64,000 nt of DNA, taken from Zonotrichia leucophrys gambelii (lineage: Eukaryota > Chordata > Aves > Passeriformes > Passerellidae). The translations under genes were made by a program, and so were the position numbers. Positions 12,401 to 23,535 of the stretch are shown piece after piece; the stretch's first letter is position 1, and each line of letters starts with the position of its first letter. Below the pieces are notes generated by a model. That model worked only from the letters and a program-made list of their open reading frames with translations, was not told where the DNA came from and did not search any database. The stretch covers positions 133,905,033-133,969,032 of the forward strand of contig NC_088171.1 in assembly GCF_028769735.1 (NCBI RefSeq). The letters are read 5' to 3'.

Positions 12401-14252
12401 TTTGACAACATAATTTTGTAAGTTATGTACTTAATATTTTGCTGGCTTGAGGACATGATATGTAAATTTCTGGCAACATATATTTCAATAATTTGAATAT
12501 TTTTAGAGTTTGTGTTTATTAACACCTTGCTAGCCACCAGGCCTACTGTTTGAGAGAAAAAAATTAATTATTATTAATTATTTTTTAAGTCCTTTCCCTG
12601 TTCCACAGGCATCTCCAGACCGCCTAAGGTAATCCAAGAAGTGAAATGCAGTAGGTCAATAAGCACTCAGATGTGCTTCAGCTCACGGGGCTGAGGAGGT
12701 TCCATCCCTCTGGCTGCTCTGTGCCAAGTTCCTCCTGCTGGGAGCCCACCTGCACAGCTTGCCACAACTGTGGCACTTTCTTCCCCACAGGTGCTGCAAA
12801 ATCTAATCCCAGTATGTCTGAGGCCTCTGGAAGCAGCTTGACCTCTGGTCTGAAGCCTTAAATAAAGCTGGAATACTCCCTTTTAAGAGGAGAAAAGGAA
12901 CAGAGAAGAAAATAGAATTCAATGGAGTTTTTAAGAAATTAGGAAAATGCAGTAAAAAGTAACTTTCAAAGTAAAATGCTATTAAGAGGCAGTGGAAAGA
13001 TGGCACTTATGGATAACTCTGTGTCTAGTTATCCATCAGACTTGCAGAAGGTCCATAATAAAGAATCTGACAGAACTATACTTTAATGGCTGACATTTAC
13101 ACAGCTCATTTCTATTTGGCAGCTGCAGAATGCTTATGGGGATAATAGCTATTTAATATAACTTTTGACAGTAGTCAAAAATAACATAAACACAGGCAGA
13201 GAACCAGAGGCAGAGAAAAGATTTCTGTATTTTTGGGTTGTGTTTTAAAGAACTCAAAATTGCAGAAATATCTTCATGTTTTCTCTTAGGGCTGCTCCTG
13301 GACTAATGCCAAATCCAGGCTGAGGAGATGTTTTAGAAAGTGCTGGTTGGCCAACTAAAGGCATGCTGATGACCAGGGCACACATCAGCAGCCTCAGCAC
13401 ACTTCCACTGCTGGTTAATTCATTAATATAGATACAATCTTCATGCCAGCTCCCTTCTCTCATCAAAACAACATAAGGGAAGGACCTGATGCTGGGTTTA
13501 CCATAATACAATTAAAGAAAGCTCCTCCCAGAGACAGCACAACAGAAAAAGCTTCTGTATGAGCTTCTTCTTGCCTGAAATTACCACCTTGATTTGCAGC
13601 TCTCTTCTAATATTAGGAAATTTTTAGGTGTCATGAGGCAGCAATTTCTGCCAGGAGCACAGTCAGTGAGGCAGCCCTGCTTCAGCTTCTCTTAGGGCTT
13701 CATTTTGCCCCTCTGTGAGGGGTACCAATTGCATACACTTTCTATAGGATCCAAGATGGGAGAAATGTCCTTACCTTCTCTTTAGATTTCTTGGTCTCCA
13801 AAGAGTCCTTCCATACCTCCACCACCTTCTCCTCCCCACATTTGCATCCCTATGTATCACAAAAAAGCGTGCTAATTTACTTACAGGCACAGGGGCTGCA
13901 CAAATGAACACCAGCACTGGATATATAATGGAAAAATACTATCCTCCATCACAGAAAAGTCCAGGACCAACTTCACATTGGGACACTCAAGAAGCTGTCA
14001 CAATGATTTTTATTTTTTTTAACTTCTCAGTAAATTAATCCGGAAACTTTCAGGTCATCCAGAATCATCCAGGTCTTCAAATTCAAAACTTTTGGTCCCA
14101 GAAATTAGAATTGTACCAAAATATTTGTCCTGTTTTAAAACTAACACCATGTGAGATCAAGAACACTAAACCAATAAATGCATTTTCTTTCATAAATTGT
14201 TTGAACCTTCAGTGCTGTAGCTTTAAAATCCTTGAAATTCTTATTTAAGACT
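9426..14252. other. Unique noncoding DNA with one promoter-like cluster
   Basis: No exon or recognised transposon was found. T-rich runs lie at about 10008-10030. The segment 12560-12590 is almost pure A and T and contains ATTAATTATTATTAATT. A TAATTA/TATA cluster at 11843-11876 is listed separately. Open frames up to 107 codons on the minus strand (12214-12537) are low-complexity and look random. Confidence 0.5.
11843..11876 (+). promoter_or_regulatory. Paired homeodomain sites next to a TATA box
   Basis: CTAATTAA occurs twice, at 11843-11850 and 11856-11863, one and a quarter helical turns apart, followed at once by TATAAAAAGG at 11867-11876. TAATTA is the core of many homeodomain sites and TATAAAAG is a strong vertebrate TATA box. 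No open frame or splice site I recognise follows, so a transcript from here would be noncoding or need distant exons. AT-rich chance is a fair alternative. Confidence 0.25.
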
Positions 14253-14569
14253 TGCAAGGTCTCTGATAAATCGACCTCTAACAAACAGTCATAAGTAAAG
14301 GAAGTTTATTAGTATTTCTCTGAACAGTTTTGTGGCAAAACTTTGTAACTCACAGTTCAAGCTGTGTGAGCATCTGGGGGCTACCTCTGTCACGTCTCTT
14401 TTGCGTGGTCGGGGAATACTCAGGGCTTGGGTTCAGGTGGAAGGGTCACAGCTCAAGCCATTTATATCCCTCAGGGAGCTGCTGTGAGCCTGCCCTCAAG
14501 CCCTGGAGTATGTCAGATGCCTGGTACAGGCAGCACAGTGGCTGACTCCCGCCTCCAACGTGCTTGTCA
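14253..14569 (-). mobile_element. Candidate LTR-like unit, boundaries approximate
   Basis: Read on the minus strand, a GC- and CpG-richer stretch (from TGACAAGCACG) leads to TATAAAT at 14466-14460, and about 150 bases further to AATAAA at 14310-14305, then a roughly 50-base tail ending in GCA. This is the order of U3, R and U5 in an LTR, and the tail resembles the U5 of bird ERVL-type LTRs as I remember it. No target duplication was found at the ends chosen, so the limits are guesses at the nearest TG and CA. A decayed promoter of another kind cannot be excluded. Confidence 0.3.
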
Positions 14570-17520
14570 GTGAGTATTTTCAGGTATTAATTCTTAAGAC
14601 CTGTGGGATTAGAAGGATAGTTTTCACATTTTCTCTAAGGAATACATAAGGGGATGGTGTTAACAATATCCAGGGTTTCATTTGAAATTATTTTGCTGGT
14701 AAAGAGGCATTACCTTTTTGAGAGAGGTACAGCTCGATGCAGAATTTTTTGTCTTCAATAAAATATTATCTGCCTATAAGCTCAACATAAGTGTTGTATG
14801 TATCATGCATGTCAGATTTGAAATATCTTTTGTGCAGCATGTTTGTATACAGGTACAGAATGCCTATAAATACTCACATGCTAGATGTATTCAACAAACA
14901 TGCAAGAGTGCAGACTAATGCTTTAGAAAATTCCATTCATCTCTCATGAAAGAGGGACTTTTTTTTTCTAAATATCTAAAATACTTTTTAATGCTCTCAT
15001 GGCAAGAGGCAGAGAATCAGTAATTTGCTAGTGACAGATTTATAAGTCTATTTGTTCATGGCTATTTATACACTTGTGCTAAACAGAGCTATAGGGAGCT
15101 AAGCAACCAAAAGTTATACCACTGTGTTACACTGCGGTCTTTCAGACTGCCAGAGTCAAATTCTAGTTCACATCATAAAAATAGTGCCAGCAAGGATTGC
15201 ATAACCTTGTAATCTGCAGTCACAATGCCAACCTGTGCTGGCACCTGTGCTGGGAGCTTTACCTGCTTCAGACATAATCCGGAAACACACACTAGGTGGG
15301 GGATTTGCAGTGCCGGGTGACTGAGGGATCTCCTGCTTTTCCTGCCTTGGAAAGTCATCAGCCTAATGAGCAACTCCTCCTGCTCTTCTCATGACTGGTC
15401 CCAAAGGAAGATGCATGGCAGCAGCTGCAGCAATTGCAGAAAGTTGGTGGTCAGCAAAATGATCCCCCAGAATCTTCTTTTTCAACTGATTTTTGTGTCC
15501 CAAGTAATTACAGATTAACATGGATTTAAGTAAAATCTCGTGTTTGTGAGAAAAGGCAGAGGAGACAGAGTTCTACAAAGAGTGGCTGGGGAAACAGAAA
15601 CACCACATCTGCCAGTGTCTCAGATGTCCCAGCACTATGAGCAGTGCTGGGAGGGTACGAGGTTTGATTCCCTCCCATCATTTGTCACTACAGGTACCCT
15701 GGGTGGAAGCCAGAGAGTGCTGCTCTTATTTGTCCTTTATGCAACTGCTCTACACAGGGCAGATAGCTCCACAATCTGAAGAGTAAGGGCCACCAAGTCA
15801 GTAACCTGTATCTAGGGAGGTGTTGCACCCAGCAGGGAAATAGATGGCTCTTAGGCATTGCTTCAGCAGGAGGGAGCCATGAACTCTGGGCAGTCTCTGA
15901 AACCAGGCTAGAGCTCAGCATGGTTTTATTCCTCAATGTTTCTGAAAGATCAGCTCTATAGACATATCCAGATGTTTTCTTATTGTAGTCATGTTAAAAA
16001 TAAACATGCTACTTTATGAAATAAAACAAAAGAAAATAATTTTTAATAGTTGAAAAAGAGCAGAAGATAATGTTCTTTGTGAAAGCCTTTGGCATGACTG
16101 TACTGCTTACATTTGCAAAGCCAGTGTATTTATAGAAGCCTAAGACGAAATAGAAAGTTAAGTCCAGGACGGATTCCTTGATCTGAACTTTGAAACTGAG
16201 GTCAGAAAATTGCAGTGTCAGTCATGGGGGATGTCTGAGCAGGTGACAAACAGCAGCACTCACAGTGCTCCCTTCTTCAGAAGCGAGTTGTTCTCAGTCC
16301 TCAAGATCTCACGGACTGCTGAGCTCTCTCATCAGCAAACTTTTAATTGAAAATGTGATAAGCTACTCCCTGTCTGTAGGAAGCTACCAGCACTTAGGAG
16401 ATCACCAGGGTAGAGCAGCTGTCTCTGGGGACCCCTGTGCACTGTATGAGGCTTCCCTCGAGTGGGAGCCACCGTTAATGATATGGCCCCTCTTCCTGCA
16501 GACAGCAAATGCCTGCAAATGAGGATAAAGAGATGAATGACCTGTGGCTTGCCAGAAGTTAACTACTCAATCACAGAATAAAAACTGAGGCCAATGTAAT
16601 GAGGTAAATAAAAATAAATCTTGGCAATAACTTCCATGTTGCAGTCTGAGGCTGAGACTTTCAGATCCATCAAGAGTTTTAATTATCATACAGAATGTTG
16701 ACATTTATGAATCTGAAAAAAATTGTCCATGGCTGAGAAAAGATGTAAACTGATTATGGTCCAGAATTGATTTTGGGCTGGGGATGTTTATGAATATATA
16801 AAGTGGGTATTCAGAAGGCCTGACAAAATCCTTTGTCTTTTAAAAATCAGCGATTTTAGCAGAAGGAGTTTTAGAAAACTAACAGATATAAGTCCTGATA
16901 AGTCTTCTAAAGAAACATTTTTTTACAAAGAGGGGAAGGTTTAGTGGCAGGTGTTTCTCAGTCTTCCTATCTAATGAAGAGCAAGAATGTCAAGCAGCAA
17001 ATACTAGCATGAAGGGATTAGGGCAGCAGCAGTTTAAATACAATGGACTGAATATAGTCAAAATAGTGATGCACTATTAACCAAAAGCTGCTGTTTCTAG
17101 AAGGAATATTCTGCACAAGAAGTGCACAAGTGTGTGTTACCACTTGTAATTAAAAAATAAACATTCTTAAATAACTATTCACTGGACACTTGGAAGAACA
17201 GCATGTGAACTCACCTGATGCCCAATCAGTGCTAGACCCACTGATTATCCTGCTCCCAGAAATGCTGCGTGGATTTTTATGATTTTTCATTACAGAAACC
17301 TCGCCACATCCTTTTCTGAGATGTGTCCTCTACAGTTTGATTCTCTGCACACATCTTAAAACATAAGAATAAATTATCTGGGTTCAGACAAGGAGTGTCT
17401 ACCTGGGTTCTAAGTACTGGCTCTTTACTGAGTATAAGAAGAAGAAAAAGAGCAATATTTCTTTAGTTACTTCTCTGCTCACAGACAGCAGCAGATCAGA
17501 GACTTCCTGAGCAAGGCATG
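14570..17520. other. Noncoding DNA, nothing recognised
   Basis: No gene, RNA or repeat could be assigned. The GC-richer patch near 15540-15940 has overlapping frames on both strands of about 80 codons without recognisable motifs. AAGAAGAAGAAAAAG-type purine sequence lies near 17430-17450, where the minus-strand CR1 alignment has already been lost. Confidence 0.5.
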
Positions 17521-18560
17521 GCGCAATTTTGTAAAGTCAGAAAACTTATATATACTTATGTCTTGAGATCAATTTATGTAATCCCTTTTCTGGCTCATGT
17601 ATGAAAGAATACTCAATAGAATCCCCACATGGTACTTTGGAAACGCATAAATTCTTCCTGTCCTCTTTCCTATCTTCTGTGTAGCTATTACGTTTGCAGA
17701 GGGCCTTCCCTTTTACTCCATATGAACCTACTTTCTCTAAGTATACCTTTTTGGAGATATATATATAAAATTAAAAGCCTCTCTGAAATCCAGGCCTGGT
17801 AAATAAATCACCTTAATAGTGATAAGCAGTAGTTTAATGAGTTCTCCAGGTACTGAAACAGGCTTGAAATTCATTACATCTTCCTGCAACAATTATGTTA
17901 ATTCTGCCCTATTAAATCATATTAATGGATGTATACTGTAAGTATTGTTATTTTTCACAGTTTCTACTAATCTCCCCAGTTCAAAAGTACAACTTCCAAG
18001 TCCGTAATTTCTAAGGTCCCCCAGGAGTTCTTATTAAAAACTAGCCTTGTATGCACTATCTTCCTTTCCTTTTGTACTGAGGCCAATTTAAGTGATAGGT
18101 TATCCACCACAACTGAAAACACAAACATTTCAAATCTGAATTATCTAAGACCCACTGGGCAAATTCTATCAGCTCTGGCAGTGCTCTATCGATTTTTTTA
18201 AAATTGTCCTGAAACATCTTTTGCTGACTGTTTTGACTGAGATGGTTCCCCTACTCTTTCTCCTGTAAAGAAAAGCTGTGGGAGTAACATCAGACTCAGG
18301 CTTTGAGAAATTGACTGCTGATGGAAATATTTCACTTAGCTTTTCTGCTGCTTCTTTATCTTCCTTGAGCAACCCTTTTACAAGTCAGCTATCTTTCAGT
18401 ACCTACAAGTTTTCTAAAAGATATGCCATTTCTGATATGAAAAGTTTTGTTATTAACAATGATATAAGCAGATCGAACAATTGGCTGTTTGCTGAATTTG
18501 TTCTGTCCTGTCTCAAAGTATTTTTACATTTAGCATGCCGGAGTATGTGATTTGAAGATT
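17521..18560 (-). mobile_element. Ancient CR1 LINE, reverse-transcriptase remnant
   Basis: CR1 elements copy themselves by target-primed reverse transcription; this copy is dead. Reading down the minus strand, the landmarks of CR1-clade ORF2 appear in order. LLKEDKEAAEKLSEIF near 18370-18325 is the pre-RT block usually seen as DDEEKAELLNxFFASVF. RADRICPVGLR near 18179-18145 answers to GPDGIHPRVLR. VIYLPGLDFREAF near 17813-17773 answers to VYLDFSKAFD. KFSDFTKL near 17547-17524 answers to the catalytic KFADDTKL. The spacings (about 120 residues, then about 85) suit the RT domain. The frame is broken by stops and shifts, and the FADD box reads FSDF, so a catalytic aspartate is lost. The 3' half is absent. 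Divergence is high, so insertion is old, perhaps predating modern bird orders. Confidence 0.8.
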
Positions 18561-19240
18561 GTTTCCACATACCTTACACCCAGAAATGTCTTTTCTCTGC
18601 AATACAACCGCAGTCTCTCATGAAATTTTAGACTTTGTTTGGATAAAAGTATATATGTGAGCTTCTAATCTGATGCTTTTATGAAATCTCTCTCCCACCT
18701 ATAACCATTTTATTCTCTTACCAGGACTTTTCCATTTCCTTTGATAAACTATATCATCTTCATGCAGTTCCCAATTTTGAAGCTAAGCAATACTGGAGTG
18801 TGGGGCTAGGAGTCTTTTTCCTGTCTTTTGGGAGCTTTCTCAGTTCTACATGGCTCCTGGGTATAAGTATATTGAAGTCAGCATTACAAGATAGTTGTTT
18901 AATAATGCGTCAGATGAGGGCTTATGAGATGATCCCATGAGGACTGCATCAAATCATGCTTCTCTGTTTATGAGTTTTCTCCAAGCCAACAACTGCAAGA
19001 GATAGTAACTTTAAAACACCTACTATGCCCAAAAATGTAGCTCCAGTATAATGTCCCATAAGGGATAATGGTGCAGAAGGAAGTGGGGAGGAATGACACC
19101 CGTCTTCATTAGCATGTTTTCTGCCTTTTTTGGATTCTCTCTTAACTCCCTTAGCAGTTACAATCCATATGGTCTCTGCCCTGGGTAATTATAGGGCATT
19201 TTTGTACTGTCATCTGAAGTGGCAGCTGCTGGGGATCCTT
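18561..19240 (-). mobile_element. Possible endonuclease part of the same CR1
   Basis: In CR1 the endonuclease domain precedes the RT, so it should lie at higher coordinates here. Around 19200-19170 the minus strand gives NYPGQRPYG, which may be the remains of the endonuclease block GDFNYPD. It lies about 270 residues from the pre-RT block, roughly the expected distance. The DNA between is too decayed for me to align. A plus-strand open frame of 102 codons at 19130-19438 is then an antisense shadow. Chance similarity is possible. Confidence 0.35.
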
Positions 19241-21177
19241 TTTAATTGCATTGATCAAAGTCACTCATTTCCTTCCATAATTTCCTTAATGTATAACATC
19301 CTACCCCTGCTTGAACAATCCATTTTTAAATACCTATTCTCTCTTATTTATATACAATTATTTCAATTTTCCAAGATTATCTTTCTTCTATTGGGTTTCT
19401 ACAGTGCCTATGCAATAACAGTCATATATCCTCGATAGCTCTTAGAGCTGGTGTATGTACATGGACTTGTTTATGCACTTTAACAAGCTTGGGTCTGCTC
19501 AGTGGACCACAGTGCTGGTTGGAGCTGGGACACACCAGCAGCAGGTCTTTAATAATTTCTCCCTGGAGATAGTTGTGTCAGTGATATTTCCCACTGCATT
19601 TGCAGAAATGCCTGCTCAAGTATACAGATAATAGCTTTCCTTTTAATGAAAAGAAAAATACATGCTTGTGTACTCAGCACATACCCAGTTCCAAATGCTT
19701 ACTGTCCTGTGAGACAAAGGATAGTCTACTCCTTCAGCCTCTAATCTGTATCATTCTTCACATCTGCACCACTGTGTCTTTTAAAACTGTGTTTCAAGAA
19801 AATCAAATTTAGTCAAAACATTAAAGGGAGAACAGGGAAATACTGTGTCCCAACAGAAACAAGCAACCAAACACAAAACATGGCAAAAGCAGCAGGAAGT
19901 GGGCTTTTGAATTCAAGGGAAGGAGTTTCCTCAATGGGTTAGATACATAATCATTGGCATAAGAGCTATTACTATTGTCTTGACAGGTGTGAGATGGAAG
20001 GACAAGAAAAGGTGGGGGAAGAAAGTGAGAGCTAATATACAGTTGTAGCTATTTGAAGTGTAGAAATGTCACCCCAACATGCTGAAGGATGGGGAACTGC
20101 AGAAGGTCTGAGAAGCAGCTTGATGAACAACACCAGGGCTACTAAAAGAACAAATGACTTCAAAAGCTTTCTTTATAAAAAGGAAGAGGTAGATAACAAG
20201 GAAACCACTAAAACATTTGCTTCTGTCTTCTATATTTATATTAGTTGCATCCACTAGAAAGCATGGCATGAGAAACACAACTTTCACATTAGAAGGTATT
20301 CAACTACCCCATAGAAACAGGAATGACCAAAGCACATGGGAAAGATTGTTTGTTTCACTGAGATCATGTGAAAGACACTGGCTGTTTGGTGGAGGGAAGA
20401 GCTTCCAGTAGGAAGGGTAAAAGAGAAGAATCATGGAAAGACATGGAAGGTGCAGTTTCTGCTCTCCTGAAGATAGGAAGGAAATATGAGAAGAGTTGTA
20501 TGCAGATGTGAAATTAAAGGGTGGACTTTAAAGTGTGACAAGTCAGATTTGAACCTGATGTGGAATGAGATGACTTCAGCAGAGATGTGTCAGAAGGAAA
20601 CTAGATCATTCTGAGTGGATACAAGGGAGTGTTTTGTTGTGTTTGGGAGGAAGAAGCTATGCTCAGCTGCTTGCTAGAAAATAGAGCTCTCTTCATGATG
20701 ATGCACAGCAACCATGGGTATGGGCATACTGAAGAGTAGGAGGAAGAGGAACACCTGTGTTTTCTGATGGGATGCAGTATATATCTATACATCCCTTTAC
20801 ACATATTTACACATTGCTACCTGCTTCTGTGCTGCAAGTCTGATAGAAGCCTGGAGCTCCAGGTCACCAGCAAAAGGCTTGGTGCTGATGGAGGGGGAGC
20901 TCTTCTCTTTTATTATGCTCAGCAAAGCACCTCAGATGGAGGCTTTCACACTATTTCATTCACCACCACAGTTTTCTAGGGATCTCCTGATCAGCTGTTG
21001 GGCTGGCATGAACCCAGGGACTTGCTGGGGGCCAGCAGTGCTTCCCCCCTCACTGGGCCCTGCAGAGCTGAGCAAGGGGGGGTGTCAGACTCTGCCTCTG
21101 CTGCAAAGAGCTGAGAAGGGAACCAGCTTACATCCTGATGAGGGGAGGTGATAGATCAGCCAGGGGAAATACAAAGG

Positions 21178-21253
21178 TATTATATAGGGATATAAATATA
21201 CTAAAATATAAATAAATATATATATAAATATATAAAGGTGTATAAATACACTA
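21178..21253. repeat. TATAAA-rich low-complexity tract
   Basis: About 75 bases made almost only of A and T, in which TATAAA or AAATATA recur (around 21191, 21205, 21215, 21225, 21232 and 21241). The units vary in length, so this is a degenerate minisatellite or AT microsatellite rather than a clean array. Many overlapping TATA-like boxes result, but they need not mean a promoter. Confidence 0.6.
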
Positions 21254-21780
21254 GTTTATCCTGTAAAGGATTCAAAACCAAGAAAATGGTCCAAAACTGG
21301 AGCATTGCACCCCACAATGGATGCTGTTGTTTAAGAGATAAATAAATCTCTGTTATGTATTTCACAAGGTATTTTTTCTCATTGGTAATTATATTCCAGC
21401 CTGTGATTTTGTTTAATGTACATAATACTAGTTCTGTGAATTTTGTACAGGGAGCAAAAACCTAAGATATGCCAGTGTCTTATGGCATATTACTGACACT
21501 GTACTTTTGAGTGGCTAAAAAAAAGGTAATGCTTGGAAGTGTCCTAAGGAATGCATTATTATTTTTAGGTATATGTTTATCTAAAAAAAAGTTAGTTTTC
21601 AAGGCAGAAAATGATTGTTTTGTAAACATCTGCTTAAAAATGTTAGCATGCTGTTTCTAAAGGCTTGATAAAGATGATGAAACATATAGGTCTAGCTCAG
21701 ATATACTTTCTAATATACCAAAACTTTTGATCTCCTACAGATTTTATGCCAGAACTTAAGAAATTTTAATATCACAGCAT

Positions 21781-21794
21781 TCACTGGAGGGCAC
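21781..21794 (+). promoter_or_regulatory. Weak CTCF-like motif
   Basis: TCACTGGAGGGCAC matches the CTCF core CCASYAGRKGGCRS at 12 of 14 positions, missing at positions 1 and 6. Position 6 is normally well conserved, so binding is doubtful. It is recorded because it faces the same way as the better motif at 9320. Confidence 0.2.
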
Positions 21795-22402
21795 TGACCA
21801 CTCCAGAATTCCACCACTGTGACAGGGTGCATCTTCCAGGATCTTCCACCCGTGTGCCAATGTATGAAAGGGAGACTGATCCTGACAGAAAGGGGCAAAT
21901 TAAGGAAGACCACTGCATCTAGACAAAGCAAGACCAGAAAAGCAAAACCCCAAAAACAGCAACCAAGAAACCCACCACTAACAAATCTACTGAAAATCAA
22001 TGGCTAGCTGCTGGATTAGGATAGCTGAAGTTAGAGAAAAAATTGACTTGTCTCATATTCCAGCAAAAGGATTATCTGGCCTATCAGCACTAAAAAAAGA
22101 AAACACAATAAAAACCCTCTTATCTTACTCACTTCCACTGAGAGCTGTCTGGTTAGGGGTGACAAATAGGCAGTAGAGTTTGTCTAACATCATTGTTAGG
22201 AATTAGAAGTAGTAAGGTGCCTGCTAATGCCACCATTTTATTTTATAATACAAAGATGGAGGCTGGAAGGAAGAATGTTCTTGTCAAAAAAACCCAGCTC
22301 ATATAATGCCTGCCATGGTTATAGTTGTCTGCTCTTAAGGCAGAGGGAGCCTGTTACCTTCCTTTACACAATTTCTGCTGCCATGCAACCACTTTCAGAA
22401 GA

Positions 22403-22446
22403 AAAGCTGATATTGTAAGGTTTTAAAGCTGATATTGTAAGGTTTT
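22403..22446 (+). repeat. Exact tandem duplication, two 22-bp units
   Basis: The 22 bases at 22403-22424 (beginning AAAGCTGATATTG) are repeated without a mismatch at 22425-22446. Perfect identity suggests a recent slippage or repair duplication in otherwise unique DNA. Confidence 0.85.
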
Positions 22447-23287
22447 AGCTAGCAAAGGCAGCAGAAGTTGGACATGATAAAAGTCTAGTTGTAATTTTCC
22501 ACTGTACCTATAGCTAGTATTCAATGGATTAGAATGTGCTTGTTCTTTTTCACTGAATACAGCTCAGAATGTTTCATTTCAGTTTCTCCAGTCAGAAATC
22601 TATCTAATGGGAAGGATTGATCTCTGTATCAATACTTTATTTAGTCTTTTTTTTTAAGCACATAATGCATGCAAATATGAAAAGAAAAACTTTTAATGTT
22701 ACATCAGATAGTCTGGATATAAAAAGTCAATATCACCAGCATTCTAGTTTGAGTTTAGAATTCAGAATGAATTATTATGTCGTTTAAAAAGTACTTCTGT
22801 CTGCAAAATCTTTTTCAGTGAAGGACATAATAATCGCTGTCAGGTGAGAAGAGCCATAACCTCCCTGTGAGCAAGGACTGCAGGAAGCTCTGAGAAGAGG
22901 GATCAGTGCCTTCCTCTACTGCAGCTACTAAAGGGTACCCTTTGACAAAATAATTCTCTTATCTCAGGCTTCCTCCACTAAAAAATTAAATATAACAATA
23001 TTTCCATACTTTACAGAAATGTTTTGAAGTTTAGAACAGTAAAAAGCTGAGATATCCTGGTCCCTTTACAATAGGCCATGTGAATGCATATGATAGATGC
23101 TACAAACTGTATTTTTGACCCTGTGAGTTACCATCATTGTGCTGACAATAAAACAACTGACCTCCTCAACAGCAGGAGAGACAACACTATCAGGAAATCT
23201 CTCATTTCCCTGCTGTAACAACATAAATCTCTCAAATCAGAGTATGTTCATATGGGTTTGAAACTGAAACACTACATAGCAGCATCT

Positions 23288-23535
23288 AAGGTGAAGCACA
23301 GGAGGTTCCCCCTTGAGCATCAAGAAGCACTTGTTTGCAGTCAGGGTGACTGAGCACTGGCACACGTAGTTCTGAGAGCCTGTGGAGTCTCCATCCTTGG
23401 AGACATTCAAAAGTTGTCAGGACATGCTCCTGCACAAACAGCTTTGGGTGGCCCTGCTTGAGCGGGAGCATTGGGCCAAAGAACTCCTGATGCCCCTGCC
23501 AATCTCATCCATTTTAGAATTCCGTGAGATTCTGC
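23288..23535 (+). mobile_element. CR1 LINE, 5'-truncated 3' end
   Basis: The sequence from GCACAGGAGGTTCC onward follows the bird CR1 3' region: GAGCATCAAGAAGCACTT, then GGTGACTGAGCACTGGCACA, TGTGGAGTCTCCATCCTTGG and GGCCCTGCTTGAGC. It ends near ATTCCGTGAGATTCTG, a decayed form of the CR1 octamer tail. The usual block AGATGATCTCCAGAGGTCCC is badly worn (about 23478-23500), so this copy is older than the one at 32371. CR1 copies are normally 5'-truncated, and the start here is approximate; similarity may reach back to about 23255. Confidence 0.88.

Larger units (their letters stand above)
19241..23287. other. Noncoding DNA with low-complexity tracts
   Basis: No gene was found. It holds the TATAAA-rich tract at 21178-21253, a weak CTCF-like motif at 21781-21794 and an exact 22-bp tandem duplication at 22403-22446, each listed separately. 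A GC-richer patch lies at about 20985-21150. Confidence 0.5.

Noticed and set aside
15650..15680. GGTTTGATTCC, resembling a tRNA B box
   Set aside because: The flanking bases do not form a T-arm stem and no A box or acceptor stem was found upstream.
19130..19438. 102-codon hydrophobic frame on the plus strand
   Set aside because: It overlaps the probable antisense side of an old CR1; T-rich DNA yields hydrophobic residues without meaning.
21621..21640. TGTAAACATC, the start of miR-30
   Set aside because: Only ten bases agree and there is no complementary arm nearby.
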